Assembly: GCA_016875735.1 (NCBI GenBank)
Contig: VGOW01000001.1
Coordinates: 124,001 to 188,000 of the forward strand
Source: Chloroflexota bacterium
GTDB lineage: Bacteria; Chloroflexota; Anaerolineae; Anaerolineales; VGOW01
Direction: 5' to 3'
Length of the DNA: 64,000 nt
Below the pieces are notes generated by a model. The model saw nothing but the letters and a program-made list of their open reading frames with translations. It was not told the origin of the DNA and did not search any database. Of the stretch, positions 8,896 to 17,359 are shown piece after piece (position 1 is the first letter of the stretch; each line of letters starts with the position of its first letter). The position numbers and the translations under genes are program-made.

Positions 8896-10473
8896 ATGCC
8901 CGATTTCTCTCTCGAATGTATTGACTGCGGTCACCGCGCGCTGTCGAGTGGCGCGGCGAGCAAATGCCCCCGCTGTGGCAGTGAATGGCAAGAGGCTCGC
9001 TACGAGTATGCCAGCATCGGCCCCGGCCTCAATGCCTTGCTCGCCGGACGCGCCTTCAACTTGTGGCGCTATCAAGAATTGCTCCCCGTCCGCAATCCAT
9101 CGAACGTCGTCTCGCTCGGCGAAGGCGGCTCCCCGTTGGTGCACGGCTACAACTTGGGACTCATGCTCGGCCGCCCGTCTTTGTACATCAAAGATGAACG
9201 GCAAGGCCCCGCCGGATCATTCAAGGATCGACAAGCCACGCTGGTCGTTTCGATGATGAAAGAGAACGGCGTCACCGAAGCGGTGGCCGCCTCCACTGGC
9301 AACGTTGCCATTTCGTATTCGGCCTATTGCGCGCGCGCCGGAATCAAACTGTGGGCTTTCCTCACCAGCATGGTGCCGCCCGACAAAATGCGCGAGGTCG
9401 CCCTCTACGGCACGCAAGTGGTGAAAGTGACCGGCACGTACGACCGGGCCAAAGAACTGGCCGCCGAGTTCGCCCGGCAACGCAACTTGTTCTACGATCG
9501 GGGCGCGCGCAACATCGCCGCTGTGGAAAGCATGAAGACGCTGGCCTTCGAGTGCGCCGAACAGCTCACCCGACTGCTCGGCCTCGCGCCCATCTTTGGC
9601 AAGCAAGCCCTGCGCGAGGGCATGGATATTTTCGCCCTCGTCGTCCTCCGCACCAGCGCGGCGGCGCTCATCCTGTGGGGCGCTTACGCAATCTTCGCCC
9701 GCCGATACATGTACATTTACCCCGCCGGTCTCATTGCCTGCGGCATGGCCGGGTTCGTCAACGGTGTCGGCTCGCTCCTCTATTACAGCGGCCTCGCCCG
9801 CCTCGATGCCTCGCTCGCCCAACTTCTGTACACCACCAATCCGCTCTTCCTCGCCATCCTCCTCCGCCTCGACGGCCAGCCCATCTCGCGCCTCACCGCC
9901 ACGCGCATGATCATCGCCTTCCCGGCCATTGCCTTTCTGCTCACTGGCGGCAGTCAACACGTCGGCCAAACCATCGGCATGATGCTCATGCTGTTCGGCG
10001 GGCTCTTGTACGCCCTGCATCTCGCCATCACCCAACGCGCCCTGCGCGACATGCCCTCGCAAACCGTGACGCTGTACACCGTCACTGCGATGGCGATCAC
10101 GGTGATACCGTCGGCGCTCGCCATTCGTCTGCCCCTCACGCACACCCCGCCCGTCGCCTTCGTGGGAGCCGTCGGTCTCACCCTCGTCACCGTGATCTCG
10201 CGTTTGCTGCTTTTCGTCAGCGTGAAGCATTTGGGCGGGTTGCAAGCCGCGCTGTTGGGACTCAGCGAGCTGCTGGTCTCCATCGCCACCGCGTTCGTCT
10301 TCTTCGGCGAGCAACTCACCGCCACGCAATGGGCGGCCGCCATCGCGCTGATGATCAGTGTGGCGCTGGTGAGCCGCGAGCAAAACCTGAACGCGCATCA
10401 CATCTCCGAAGGCTGGCTGGCATGGATTTACGGCGTGATGGAGGGAGTGCGTTGGCCGGAGAAGGATGAATGA
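8896..10473 (+). CDS. Chimeric ORF: N-terminal half of threonine synthase fused in frame to EamA/DMT transporter
   Basis: Residues about 1-230 are threonine-synthase-like (zinc-ribbon start, PLP Lys motif IKDERQGPAGSFKDRQATL, ASTGNVAISYSAYCARAGI); from LAPIFGKQALREGMDIFALVVLRTSAAALILW onward it is an EamA-type multi-TM transporter. Confidence 0.8.
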   Translation: MPDFSLECIDCGHRALSSGAASKCPRCGSEWQEARYEYASIGPGLNALLAGRAFNLWRYQELLPVRNPSNVVSLGEGGSPLVHGYNLGLMLGRPSLYIKDERQGPAGSFKDRQATLVVSMMKENGVTEAVAASTGNVAISYSAYCARAGIKLWAFLTSMVPPDKMREVALYGTQVVKVTGTYDRAKELAAEFARQRNLFYDRGARNIAAVESMKTLAFECAEQLTRLLGLAPIFGKQALREGMDIFALVVLRTSAAALILWGAYAIFARRYMYIYPAGLIACGMAGFVNGVGSLLYYSGLARLDASLAQLLYTTNPLFLAILLRLDGQPISRLTATRMIIAFPAIAFLLTGGSQHVGQTIGMMLMLFGGLLYALHLAITQRALRDMPSQTVTLYTVTAMAITVIPSALAIRLPLTHTPPVAFVGAVGLTLVTVISRLLLFVSVKHLGGLQAALLGLSELLVSIATAFVFFGEQLTATQWAAAIALMISVALVSREQNLNAHHISEGWLAWIYGVMEGVRWPEKDE

Positions 10474-10502
10474 CGAATGGCAAATGGCGAATAGCGAATG
10501 AA
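10468..10502. repeat. 7-bp STRR
   Basis: gaatgac gaatggc aaatggc gaatagc gaatgaa. Confidence 0.65.
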
Positions 10503-10504
10503 AC

Positions 10505-10539
10505 AAAAACCCTGCCAGCGTAACGCTCGCAGGGTTTTT
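10505..10539. terminator. Bidirectional terminator between convergent EamA-type gene and lon
   Basis: aaaaaccctgc ... gcagggttttt with inner agcg-taa-cgct stem; A-tract and T-tract flank it. Confidence 0.85.
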
Positions 10540-10567
10540 CATCCTTCATCCTTCTGCCTTCATCCTT
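10540..10567. repeat. 7-bp STRR
   Basis: catcctt catcctt ctgcctt catcctt. Confidence 0.65.
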
Positions 10568-13113
10568 TAATGCGCCGTCGGGCGAACGATCCCCGCTCGC
10601 GGCCTTGTTTTGAGCGGCGGCTTCGCGCGGAGAGGCCGTTTGATCCGGGCGACGGGGGGCATGAGAGCAATGCCAATCACCTCGTCCATCGTTTCGGCCA
10701 GCACGATTTTGACATCGCGTTTGACATTTCGCGGAACGTCCACGAGATCCTTTTCATTCTTCTTCGGCAAGATCATCGTTCGGAATCCGGCGCGGTGCGC
10801 GGCCAGCACTTTTTCTTTGACGCCGCCCACCGGCAGCACCCGCCCGCGCAGTGTGATCTCGCCGGTCATCGCCACCTCGCGGCGCACTTTGCGCCCGGTG
10901 AAGGCCGAGACCAGCGCAGTGGCAATGGTGATACCCGCCGACGGCCCGTCTTTGGGAATGCCGCCTTCGGGCACGTGAACGTGAATGTCGGTCTTTTCGA
11001 ATCGACTCTCTTCGACGCCCAGCGCTTTGGCCTGCGACCGAACGAAGGAGAGCGCGGCCTGCGCCGACTCTTGCATCACTTCGCCCACCTGCCCGGTCAC
11101 TTGCATTCCGCCTTTGCCTTTCAGCAGATTCACTTCGACCACAATGGTGTCGCCGCCGCCTTCCGTCCAGGCCACGCCGTTGGCAATACCCTCCTGATCA
11201 ACGCGCTCGGTTTCGGGCGGCGAGTATTGCGGCGGGCCGAGATACTTGTGCAGTGAGCCGGGCATCACTCGCTTGGCCCACGGTTTGCGCTCGGCTTTGC
11301 GCCGCGCCACTTTGCGGCACACGTTGGCGATCTCCCGCTCCAAATTGCGCACGCCCGATTCGTAGGTGTATTCGCGCACCATGCCGCGCAGTGAGCCGTC
11401 GGTGAAATCCAGATCGTCGCGGGTGAGTCCGTTCTCGGCCAGCTGGCGGGGAATGATGAAGCGGCGGGCGATCTCCAATTTTTCTTCTTCGACGTAACCG
11501 GAGAACTCGATCACTTCCAGCCGATCCTGCAACGCTGGCGGCAGGGGCCCGAGATAGTTGGCTGTGGTGACGAACAGCACTTTGGAAAGATCGTATGACA
11601 CGTCGAGGTAATGATCGAGGAAAGCGTGATTCTGCTCGGGGTCGAGCACTTCGAGCAGAGCGGCCGAGGGGTCGCCGCGAAAGTCGGCGCTTAGTTTGTC
11701 GATCTCATCGAGCATGAACAGGGGGTTGATCGTTCCAGCGCGGCGCATGGTTTGGATGATGCGTCCCGGCAGTGCGCCGATATACGTGCGGCGGTGCCCG
11801 CGTATCTCGGCCTCGTCGCGCACGCCGCCCAACGACACACGCGCGAACTTGCGCCCCAGCGCTTCGGCAATCGAGCGCCCCAACGAAGTTTTGCCGGTGC
11901 CGGGCGGCCCCACAAAGCACAAAATGGGCGAGCGCATCTTGTCCTTCGCCAGCGAGCGCACGGCCATGTATTCGAGCACCCGGTCTTTGGCTTTGGGCAA
12001 ACCGTAATGCTGTTGATCGAGCAATCGTTTGGCGCGCGCCATCTCAAGATTGTCGTCGGTGGATTGATGCCATGGAAGTTCGATCAACCAATCGAGATAG
12101 GTGCGGATGATCCCGCTCTCCGGCGACATGGGCGGCATTTGTTGAAGACGCTCCAACTCTTTCAGCGCGGCCTTGTTGGCCTCTTCCGGAAGGGAGGCCG
12201 CCGCCACTTTTTCTTTGAGGTCGCCGATCTCCTGCGCCCACAAATCGCCCTCGCCCAATTCGGACTGAATGGCCTTCATCTTTTCGCGCAGGTAATACTC
12301 GCGCTGGCTCTTGTCCACTTCCGATTGGACTTGCGTGTTGATGTGATCTTCGAGTTCGAGAACGTCCAACTCTTTGCCCAGCAAAACGCTCACGCGCTGA
12401 AGCCGTTCGGCCGGCTCGGCAATTTCGAGAACGGTCTGCGCGTCGGCCACGTCCACTTTGAGCGACGAGGTGACCATATCGGCCAGCCAGCCGGGTCCGT
12501 CCACATTCATCGCATACACATACGCTTCTTCGGGGATGCTCCGGTTGAGGCTGACCACTTTCTCGAACAAGGCGAGCACGGCGCGCATAAGGGCTTCGGT
12601 TTCGAGCGTCTTCTCCGTCGGCTCGTAAATGGGCCGCGCCCTCACCCGATAATACGGCTCGATTTGAGTGAACTCGATCACTTCCACGCGGCGGCGCCCC
12701 TGCGCCAACACCGACGTGGTGCCGTCGGGCATTCGCAACATGCGTCCCACCGCTACTTCGCATCCGGTCGTGTACAGATCGTCCGGGCCGGGATCGATCA
12801 CTTGATCGTCGATCTGCGCCAGCGCAATCACCGTCTCTTGATTGGCGTTGGCGGCGGCGATGGCCGCCAGCGATTTTTCTCGGCCCACGAGGAGCGGCGT
12901 GACCATGTGCGGGAAGAGAACCATGTCGCGCAGAGGCAGGGCCGGGCATTCGATGAAGCCGTGCGCGTCGAGTTTGGCTTCGTGAACGTCCATCAACTCT
13001 TCGGCGCGGGTGCGCATCGCGTCGGCCATATCGGCGTGGAAGAGCCACTCCGGAATGGGCGCGTCGTCGTACATCGAGTCGTCAAAATCGGGAGCTTGGT
13101 TTCGCATCGGCAC
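10567..13113 (-). CDS. lon: ATP-dependent protease La (Lon)
   Basis: [23 protein letters not shown]; Walker [57 protein letters not shown]; catalytic [15 protein letters not shown]. Confidence 0.97.
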   Translation of the reverse strand: MPMRNQAPDFDDSMYDDAPIPEWLFHADMADAMRTRAEELMDVHEAKLDAHGFIECPALPLRDMVLFPHMVTPLLVGREKSLAAIAAANANQETVIALAQIDDQVIDPGPDDLYTTGCEVAVGRMLRMPDGTTSVLAQGRRRVEVIEFTQIEPYYRVRARPIYEPTEKTLETEALMRAVLALFEKVVSLNRSIPEEAYVYAMNVDGPGWLADMVTSSLKVDVADAQTVLEIAEPAERLQRVSVLLGKELDVLELEDHINTQVQSEVDKSQREYYLREKMKAIQSELGEGDLWAQEIGDLKEKVAAASLPEEANKAALKELERLQQMPPMSPESGIIRTYLDWLIELPWHQSTDDNLEMARAKRLLDQQHYGLPKAKDRVLEYMAVRSLAKDKMRSPILCFVGPPGTGKTSLGRSIAEALGRKFARVSLGGVRDEAEIRGHRRTYIGALPGRIIQTMRRAGTINPLFMLDEIDKLSADFRGDPSAALLEVLDPEQNHAFLDHYLDVSYDLSKVLFVTTANYLGPLPPALQDRLEVIEFSGYVEEEKLEIARRFIIPRQLAENGLTRDDLDFTDGSLRGMVREYTYESGVRNLEREIANVCRKVARRKAERKPWAKRVMPGSLHKYLGPPQYSPPETERVDQEGIANGVAWTEGGGDTIVVEVNLLKGKGGMQVTGQVGEVMQESAQAALSFVRSQAKALGVEESRFEKTDIHVHVPEGGIPKDGPSAGITIATALVSAFTGRKVRREVAMTGEITLRGRVLPVGGVKEKVLAAHRAGFRTMILPKKNEKDLVDVPRNVKRDVKIVLAETMDEVIGIALMPPVARIKRPLRAKPPLKTRPRAGIVRPTAH

Positions 13114-13115
13114 AG

Positions 13116-14450
13116 TTATGATTTCAACAACAATCGCACATCGGCGACGAGAAAAACACTGCCGGTGACTAAAATGATTTGCTCTGGGCCGCCGCGAGCG
13201 TCGGCCAGCGCATCGGCTACAGTATGTGCCACATTCACCGAACGCGCAACTCCGATTTGGCGGCTGGTCTCCGCCAAACGTTCGGCGTTGCTGGCGCGCG
13301 GGTGATCGGCTTTGGCTACAATCATTCGACTCGACAGCGGCAACAACTCAGCCAGCATCCCTTCCACGTCTTTGTCATCCGACGCGCCGAAGATCAGCGC
13401 GGGGTGAGCGTCGGGGAAAGTTTCTTTCACCGTCGCGGCGAGTTTCGAGGCCGAGTCGCGGTTGTGGGCGCAGTCGAGGACGATCGTTTTACTGCTGGCT
13501 GAGTCGCGGATCACTTCGAAACGACCCGGCCACGAAACGGTTGCCAAGCCGCGCTGTATCGCCTCGAGCGGGACTTCGAAGCCCTGCATTCGCAGTTCAT
13601 GAATCATGGCTACTGCCACCGCCGCGTTTTCGATTTGGTGTTGGCCGAGCAGTGGGATGTCAAACGGTGTCGGCGCCCATTCGCCGACTTCCGGTTGCAG
13701 AGCGGTGGAGGGTTGAATGGAGAATCGCTGTCCGGCGTCGGAGACGGAATCCCTCGAGGCAATCCAATCGCGGCCAATCACTCGCAAACGCGCGCCGCGA
13801 TCTCGCGCGATCGAAGAAATTTTTTCCAGCGCGTCACTGCTCTGCGGGGCGCACACCACCGGCACGCCGGGTTTGATGATGCCCGCTTTCTCTTCGGCGA
13901 TCTCCGGCAGGGTGTTGCCGAGCAGTTGGATGTGATCGTAACTGAGCGAGGTGATGGCGCAGGCGTTGGGGTGCAGCACGTTGGTCGCGTCGAGCCGGCC
14001 GCCGAGCCCCACTTCGAATACGCCGAAGGTCGCGCGCTGGCGGGCAAACCATTCGTGCGCAAGCGCCGTGGTGATCTCGAACGTGGTGACGCCCGGCAGT
14101 GAGTCGAAGACGGGCCTGAGTTCGGTGGTGAGTGAAGACAGGGTATCGTGCGAGATCGGCTGGTCGTCGAACTGAATGCGCTCGCAGAAGTCGTTGAGGT
14201 GCGGCGAGGTGTAGAGGCCAACCCGGTATCTGGCGGCGCGCAGAATGGAGGCGGCCATCGCCGACACCGAGCCTTTGCCTTTGGTGCCGGCCACATGCAG
14301 TGAGGGGAGCCGCCGTTGCGGATCGCCGAGCCGCGCCAACAGCGTGCGCATGCGGGTGAGGTCGAACGTGTCCGGCGAATACTTGTAGCGCGACTTGAGT
14401 CCGTAATCGACGAAGCTGTAAATGTAATCGAGGGTTTGATCGTAATCCAT
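13116..14450 (-). CDS. folC: Folylpolyglutamate synthase/dihydrofolate synthase
   Basis: LHVAGTKGKGSVSAMAASILRAARYRVGLYTSPHL...VGLGGRLDATNVL. Confidence 0.94.
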   Translation of the reverse strand: MDYDQTLDYIYSFVDYGLKSRYKYSPDTFDLTRMRTLLARLGDPQRRLPSLHVAGTKGKGSVSAMAASILRAARYRVGLYTSPHLNDFCERIQFDDQPISHDTLSSLTTELRPVFDSLPGVTTFEITTALAHEWFARQRATFGVFEVGLGGRLDATNVLHPNACAITSLSYDHIQLLGNTLPEIAEEKAGIIKPGVPVVCAPQSSDALEKISSIARDRGARLRVIGRDWIASRDSVSDAGQRFSIQPSTALQPEVGEWAPTPFDIPLLGQHQIENAAVAVAMIHELRMQGFEVPLEAIQRGLATVSWPGRFEVIRDSASSKTIVLDCAHNRDSASKLAATVKETFPDAHPALIFGASDDKDVEGMLAELLPLSSRMIVAKADHPRASNAERLAETSRQIGVARSVNVAHTVADALADARGGPEQIILVTGSVFLVADVRLLLKS

Positions 14451-14511
14451 GAGAGCGAGCGGGATTCTATCACTGTTTGTTTGGGATACAATTCGAGGCG
14501 GGCAGGAAGAG

Positions 14512-14566
14512 TAATCAGGAATTGGTAAGCGGTAATTACCAATTCCTGATTACCAATCACCAATCA
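14512..14566. repeat. Perfect 17-bp inverted repeat made of STRR units, in divergent folC/GT-C intergenic region
   Basis: taatcaggaattggtaa (14512-14528) / ttaccaattcctgatta (14536-14552), then ccaatca ccaatca cc. Confidence 0.75.
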
Positions 14567-14570
14567 CCGA

Positions 14571-16517
14571 ATGATCCGCCGCCTCTCCCTCCCCTCCCTC
14601 ATCCTCTTGCTGGCCACGGCACTGCGCCTCTATCATCTCGACTTTCGCGCGCTGTGGTGGGATGAAGGGTTGAGTCTTTTCTTCGCCCGACTCAATTACA
14701 TTGAGAATGCGCGCATGGCTGTGATTCTGGCCGACACGAACCCGCCAGTGTATCGGCTGTTGCTCGGCGCGTGGGTTGGGATGGTGGGCAGTTCGGCGTT
14801 CACGACTCGGCTGTTCTCGGTTTTGCCCGGCGTGATACTCGTCGCCATCGTTCATCGGTTGGGGCGAGCGCTGAGGCTCTCGCGCACAACATCGCTGATG
14901 GCAATGGTTCTGTGCGCCGCCTCGCCGATGCTGATCTATTACTCGCAAGAGGCCAAAGGCTACAGCCTCGTGGCGATGGCGGCGGCCGCGTCGGTGATGT
15001 TGTGGATTATAGTAACCCCCACCCTAACCCTCCCCCGTCGGAAAAACACCGACAGGGGAGGGGATCGACTCCCCTCTCCCGCGAAGCGGGGGAGGGGCTG
15101 GGGGTGGGGGATGGCAGGGTTATACACCCTCGCCCTCCTCCTCGCCGTCGGCTCACATTACATCGCCGCATTTCTGATCGCCGTCGAGAATCTGTGGACG
15201 ATTGCGCTCACCATTCGGCATTGGCGCGGCAACGAACGGCAATGGCTGATCCTTTGGGCGCGGATGATCGGCGCGCAAGCTATTGTTGCGCTGGCCCTGC
15301 TTCCATTCGTCGCCCTCACCTTCGGCGGCACGAGCGCGGCGGTGCGCGGCGAGACGGGCGGGTTCAGCGGGTTGAACGGCCCGGCGCAATTCTTCGGCCA
15401 GCATGCCATCGAACTCACGCAGGGGCCAACGGCGGGAGGAGTGTGGGCATGGGTGGGAGCGGGAGCAATCATCGGGTTAGTGGTAATTGGTTATTGGAGA
15501 TTGGAGATTAGAGATTGGAAGTTGCTGACTTGGATTGCCATTCCAATCCTTTGCGGCTTCGCTCTCAACACTTATCACGAATTCTTCTTTCCGCGATTCG
15601 TCCTCTACACTGTCCCGCCGATCATGCTCCTCGCAGCCAACGGCCTCCATCGCCTCGCCTCGCCATTCGCCATTCGTCATTCGTCATTCATCATTGTCTC
15701 ATTGTTCATTGTCTCATTGTGGACTCCGTCTCTTCTCGCTCATTACAACGCTCCCACCGACCCCGCCGAAGACTGGCGGCCCGTGGCCGAGGCCATGCGC
15801 CCGCTGATGCGCGAAAGGGACGCCGCCATTTACGTTTGGGGCTGGATGCCCGGCTACCTCGACTCTTATCTCCCCCCTGCCCCGCGCCCTCGTTACGCGC
15901 TCGGCTTCTTCACTCCGCAGTCGCTCGACGCTGACATGACTCGCATCACCGCCGGGCGCGATCGGGTGTGGCTGTTGGATTATCAAATCGATCAGTTCGA
16001 TGCGCGCAACATGGCCGGGCGATGGCTGGGCCAACGCGCCGCATTGGTGTTCGACGAGTGGCACGGCAACGCGCACATCGCGTTATTTGCGCTCAAACAA
16101 TCGCGCACAATTTCGCCGGGGCAGTTTGAGTTTGAGTTTGGGAATGGTTTGCGGCTGACGGTTTCAGAAATGCAAGCCGCGCTCGCGCCGGGTGACGCGC
16201 TGGCGATCTCGATGGTGTGGGAAGCGACTCGGCCGCTCGCCGAGCGCTACACCGTCTTTTTGCACCTGCAAGCCGACGATGGCACGCTCGTCGCCGGGCG
16301 CGACTCCGAGCCGAACAACGGACTCATGCCCATCGCCGAATGGGAGCCGGGCGAGCGCCACGCCGAATTGCGCGGCCTGCTCATCCCGCCCGAGACTCCG
16401 CCGGGGCGCTATTGGATCACGGTGGGGATGTACAACACGCTGACGGGCGCGGTGGATGAAGCGGGGCCAATGGTGGTGGGGGCGGTGGAGGTCAATTCGG
16501 GTCATTCCACGCCCTGA
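14571..16517 (+). CDS. GT39-like GT-C membrane glycosyltransferase
   Basis: FRALWWDEGLSLFFARLNYIENARMAVILADTNPPVYRLLLGAWVGMVGSSAFTTRLFSVL, multi-TM. Confidence 0.82.
   Translation: MIRRLSLPSLILLLATALRLYHLDFRALWWDEGLSLFFARLNYIENARMAVILADTNPPVYRLLLGAWVGMVGSSAFTTRLFSVLPGVILVAIVHRLGRALRLSRTTSLMAMVLCAASPMLIYYSQEAKGYSLVAMAAAASVMLWIIVTPTLTLPRRKNTDRGGDRLPSPAKRGRGWGWGMAGLYTLALLLAVGSHYIAAFLIAVENLWTIALTIRHWRGNERQWLILWARMIGAQAIVALALLPFVALTFGGTSAAVRGETGGFSGLNGPAQFFGQHAIELTQGPTAGGVWAWVGAGAIIGLVVIGYWRLEIRDWKLLTWIAIPILCGFALNTYHEFFFPRFVLYTVPPIMLLAANGLHRLASPFAIRHSSFIIVSLFIVSLWTPSLLAHYNAPTDPAEDWRPVAEAMRPLMRERDAAIYVWGWMPGYLDSYLPPAPRPRYALGFFTPQSLDADMTRITAGRDRVWLLDYQIDQFDARNMAGRWLGQRAALVFDEWHGNAHIALFALKQSRTISPGQFEFEFGNGLRLTVSEMQAALAPGDALAISMVWEATRPLAERYTVFLHLQADDGTLVAGRDSEPNNGLMPIAEWEPGERHAELRGLLIPPETPPGRYWITVGMYNTLTGAVDEAGPMVVGAVEVNSGHSTP
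15013..15111. repeat. GC-rich nested palindromic element inside CDS
   Basis: cccccaccctaaccctcccccgtcgg...ccgac...cccctctcccgcgaagcgggggaggggctgggggtggggg; translated in frame as TPTLTLPRRKNTDRGGDRLPSPAKRGRGWGWG. Confidence 0.75.
15484..15521. repeat. In-CDS 7-bp STRR
   Basis: ttggtta ttggaga ttggaga ttagaga ttggaag; translated VIGYWRLEIRDWKL. Confidence 0.7.
15661..15720. repeat. In-CDS 7/8-bp STRR
   Basis: gccattc gccattc gtcattc gtcattc atcattg...; translated FAIRHSSFIIVSLFIVSL. Confidence 0.75.
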
Positions 16518-16520
16518 TTC

Positions 16521-16549
16521 TTGACAATAGTAACGTGATGCGTTACCAT
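16521..16549 (+). promoter_or_regulatory. Putative higBA promoter and palindromic operator
   Basis: TTGACA at 16521, spacer, TACCAT; gtaacg-tgatg-cgttac dyad at 16530-16546 directly upstream of the toxin ORF. Confidence 0.5.
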
Positions 16550-16557
16550 TAGACGCG

Positions 16558-16839
16558 ATGATACGGAGTTTCGGCGACAAGGAAACCGAGAAGGTTTTCA
16601 ATCGCGAGTTCTCGCGCAAACTGCCGACCGACATACAACGGCCTGCCCGTCGCAAATTAGAAATCCTGAATGCGGCTGAAACTCTGGAAGACGTGCGCAC
16701 CCCGCCATCCAATCACTTGGAGAAACTATCTGGCAATCGCAAGGGCCAGCACAGTATCCGCATCAATGATCAATGGCGCATCTGTTTCGTGTGGAAGGAT
16801 GGCGACGCCCATTCAGTGGAAATCGTGGATTACCATTAG
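16558..16839 (+). CDS. higB: RelE/HigB-family toxin
   Basis: MIRSFGDKETEKVFNREFSRKLP..LNAAETLEDVRTPPSNHLEKLSGNRKGQHSIRINDQWRICFVWKDGDAHSVEIVDYH. Confidence 0.94.
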   Translation: MIRSFGDKETEKVFNREFSRKLPTDIQRPARRKLEILNAAETLEDVRTPPSNHLEKLSGNRKGQHSIRINDQWRICFVWKDGDAHSVEIVDYH

Positions 16840-16845
16840 CGGAAA

Positions 16846-17157
16846 GTGAAACTTATGGCCGAGCGTAAATTACCCCCCATTCATCCCGGCGAGATCTTGC
16901 TTGAAGAATTTCTCAAACCGCTGGAGATCAGCCAATACCGTCTTGCCAAAGACATCAGCGTGCCCACGCGGCGAATCAATGAAATCGTGTTGGGCAAACG
17001 GGCAATCAGCCCCGACACGGCCCTGCGCCTCTCGCGCTATTTTGGCTTGTCCGACCGATTCTGGATGAACCTGCAAAGCCGCTATGATATTGAAATTGAG
17101 AAGGACAGATTGGCCGGGCGACTCGAACGCGAGGTTCGCGTGTTCGTGGCCGTGTAA
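16846..17157 (+). CDS. higA: HigA-family antitoxin (XRE HTH)
   Basis: PPIHPGEILLEEFLKPLEISQYRLAKDISVPTRRINEIVLGKRAISPDTALRLSRYFGLSDRFWMNLQ. Confidence 0.95.
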   Translation: MKLMAERKLPPIHPGEILLEEFLKPLEISQYRLAKDISVPTRRINEIVLGKRAISPDTALRLSRYFGLSDRFWMNLQSRYDIEIEKDRLAGRLEREVRVFVAV

Positions 17158-17182
17158 AAGCTCCGAGTCCTCGCGCGGTTCA

Positions 17183-17215
17183 AGGTGACAGTCACTTCCA
17201 AAGTGACTGTCACCT
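17183..17215. repeat. Perfect REP-like hairpin after higA
   Basis: aggtgacagtcactt-cca-aagtgactgtcacct, 15-bp arms, 3-nt loop. Confidence 0.85.
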
Positions 17216-17327
17216 ACTGTTGAGCGCGCCTCCGCCATTCGTTTATTCGTTGCGCGAAGCAATTCGTTGACAGCCTTAAGCGCGATAAGCACAATGCTAT
17301 AATCCTCCTCACCCCTCCTTCTTCTTT

Positions 17328-17357
17328 CGTCCATCGTCTATCGTCATTCATCCTTCC
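17328..17357. repeat. 7-bp STRR
   Basis: gtccatc gtctatc gtcattc atccttc. Confidence 0.6.
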
Positions 17358-17359
17358 CC

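Noticed and set aside
9217-10542. 441-aa antisense ORF opposite the ThrC/EamA chimera
   Set aside because: Codon-complement artefact (EGE/GDE/HAD-rich), with no recognisable family.
11752-13305. 517-aa + strand ORF opposite lon
   Set aside because: Antisense of the Lon coding frame, with no domain signal.
16558-17157. HigBA as part of a prophage or integrative element
   Set aside because: No integrase, phage structural genes or att-like direct repeats were recognised nearby.
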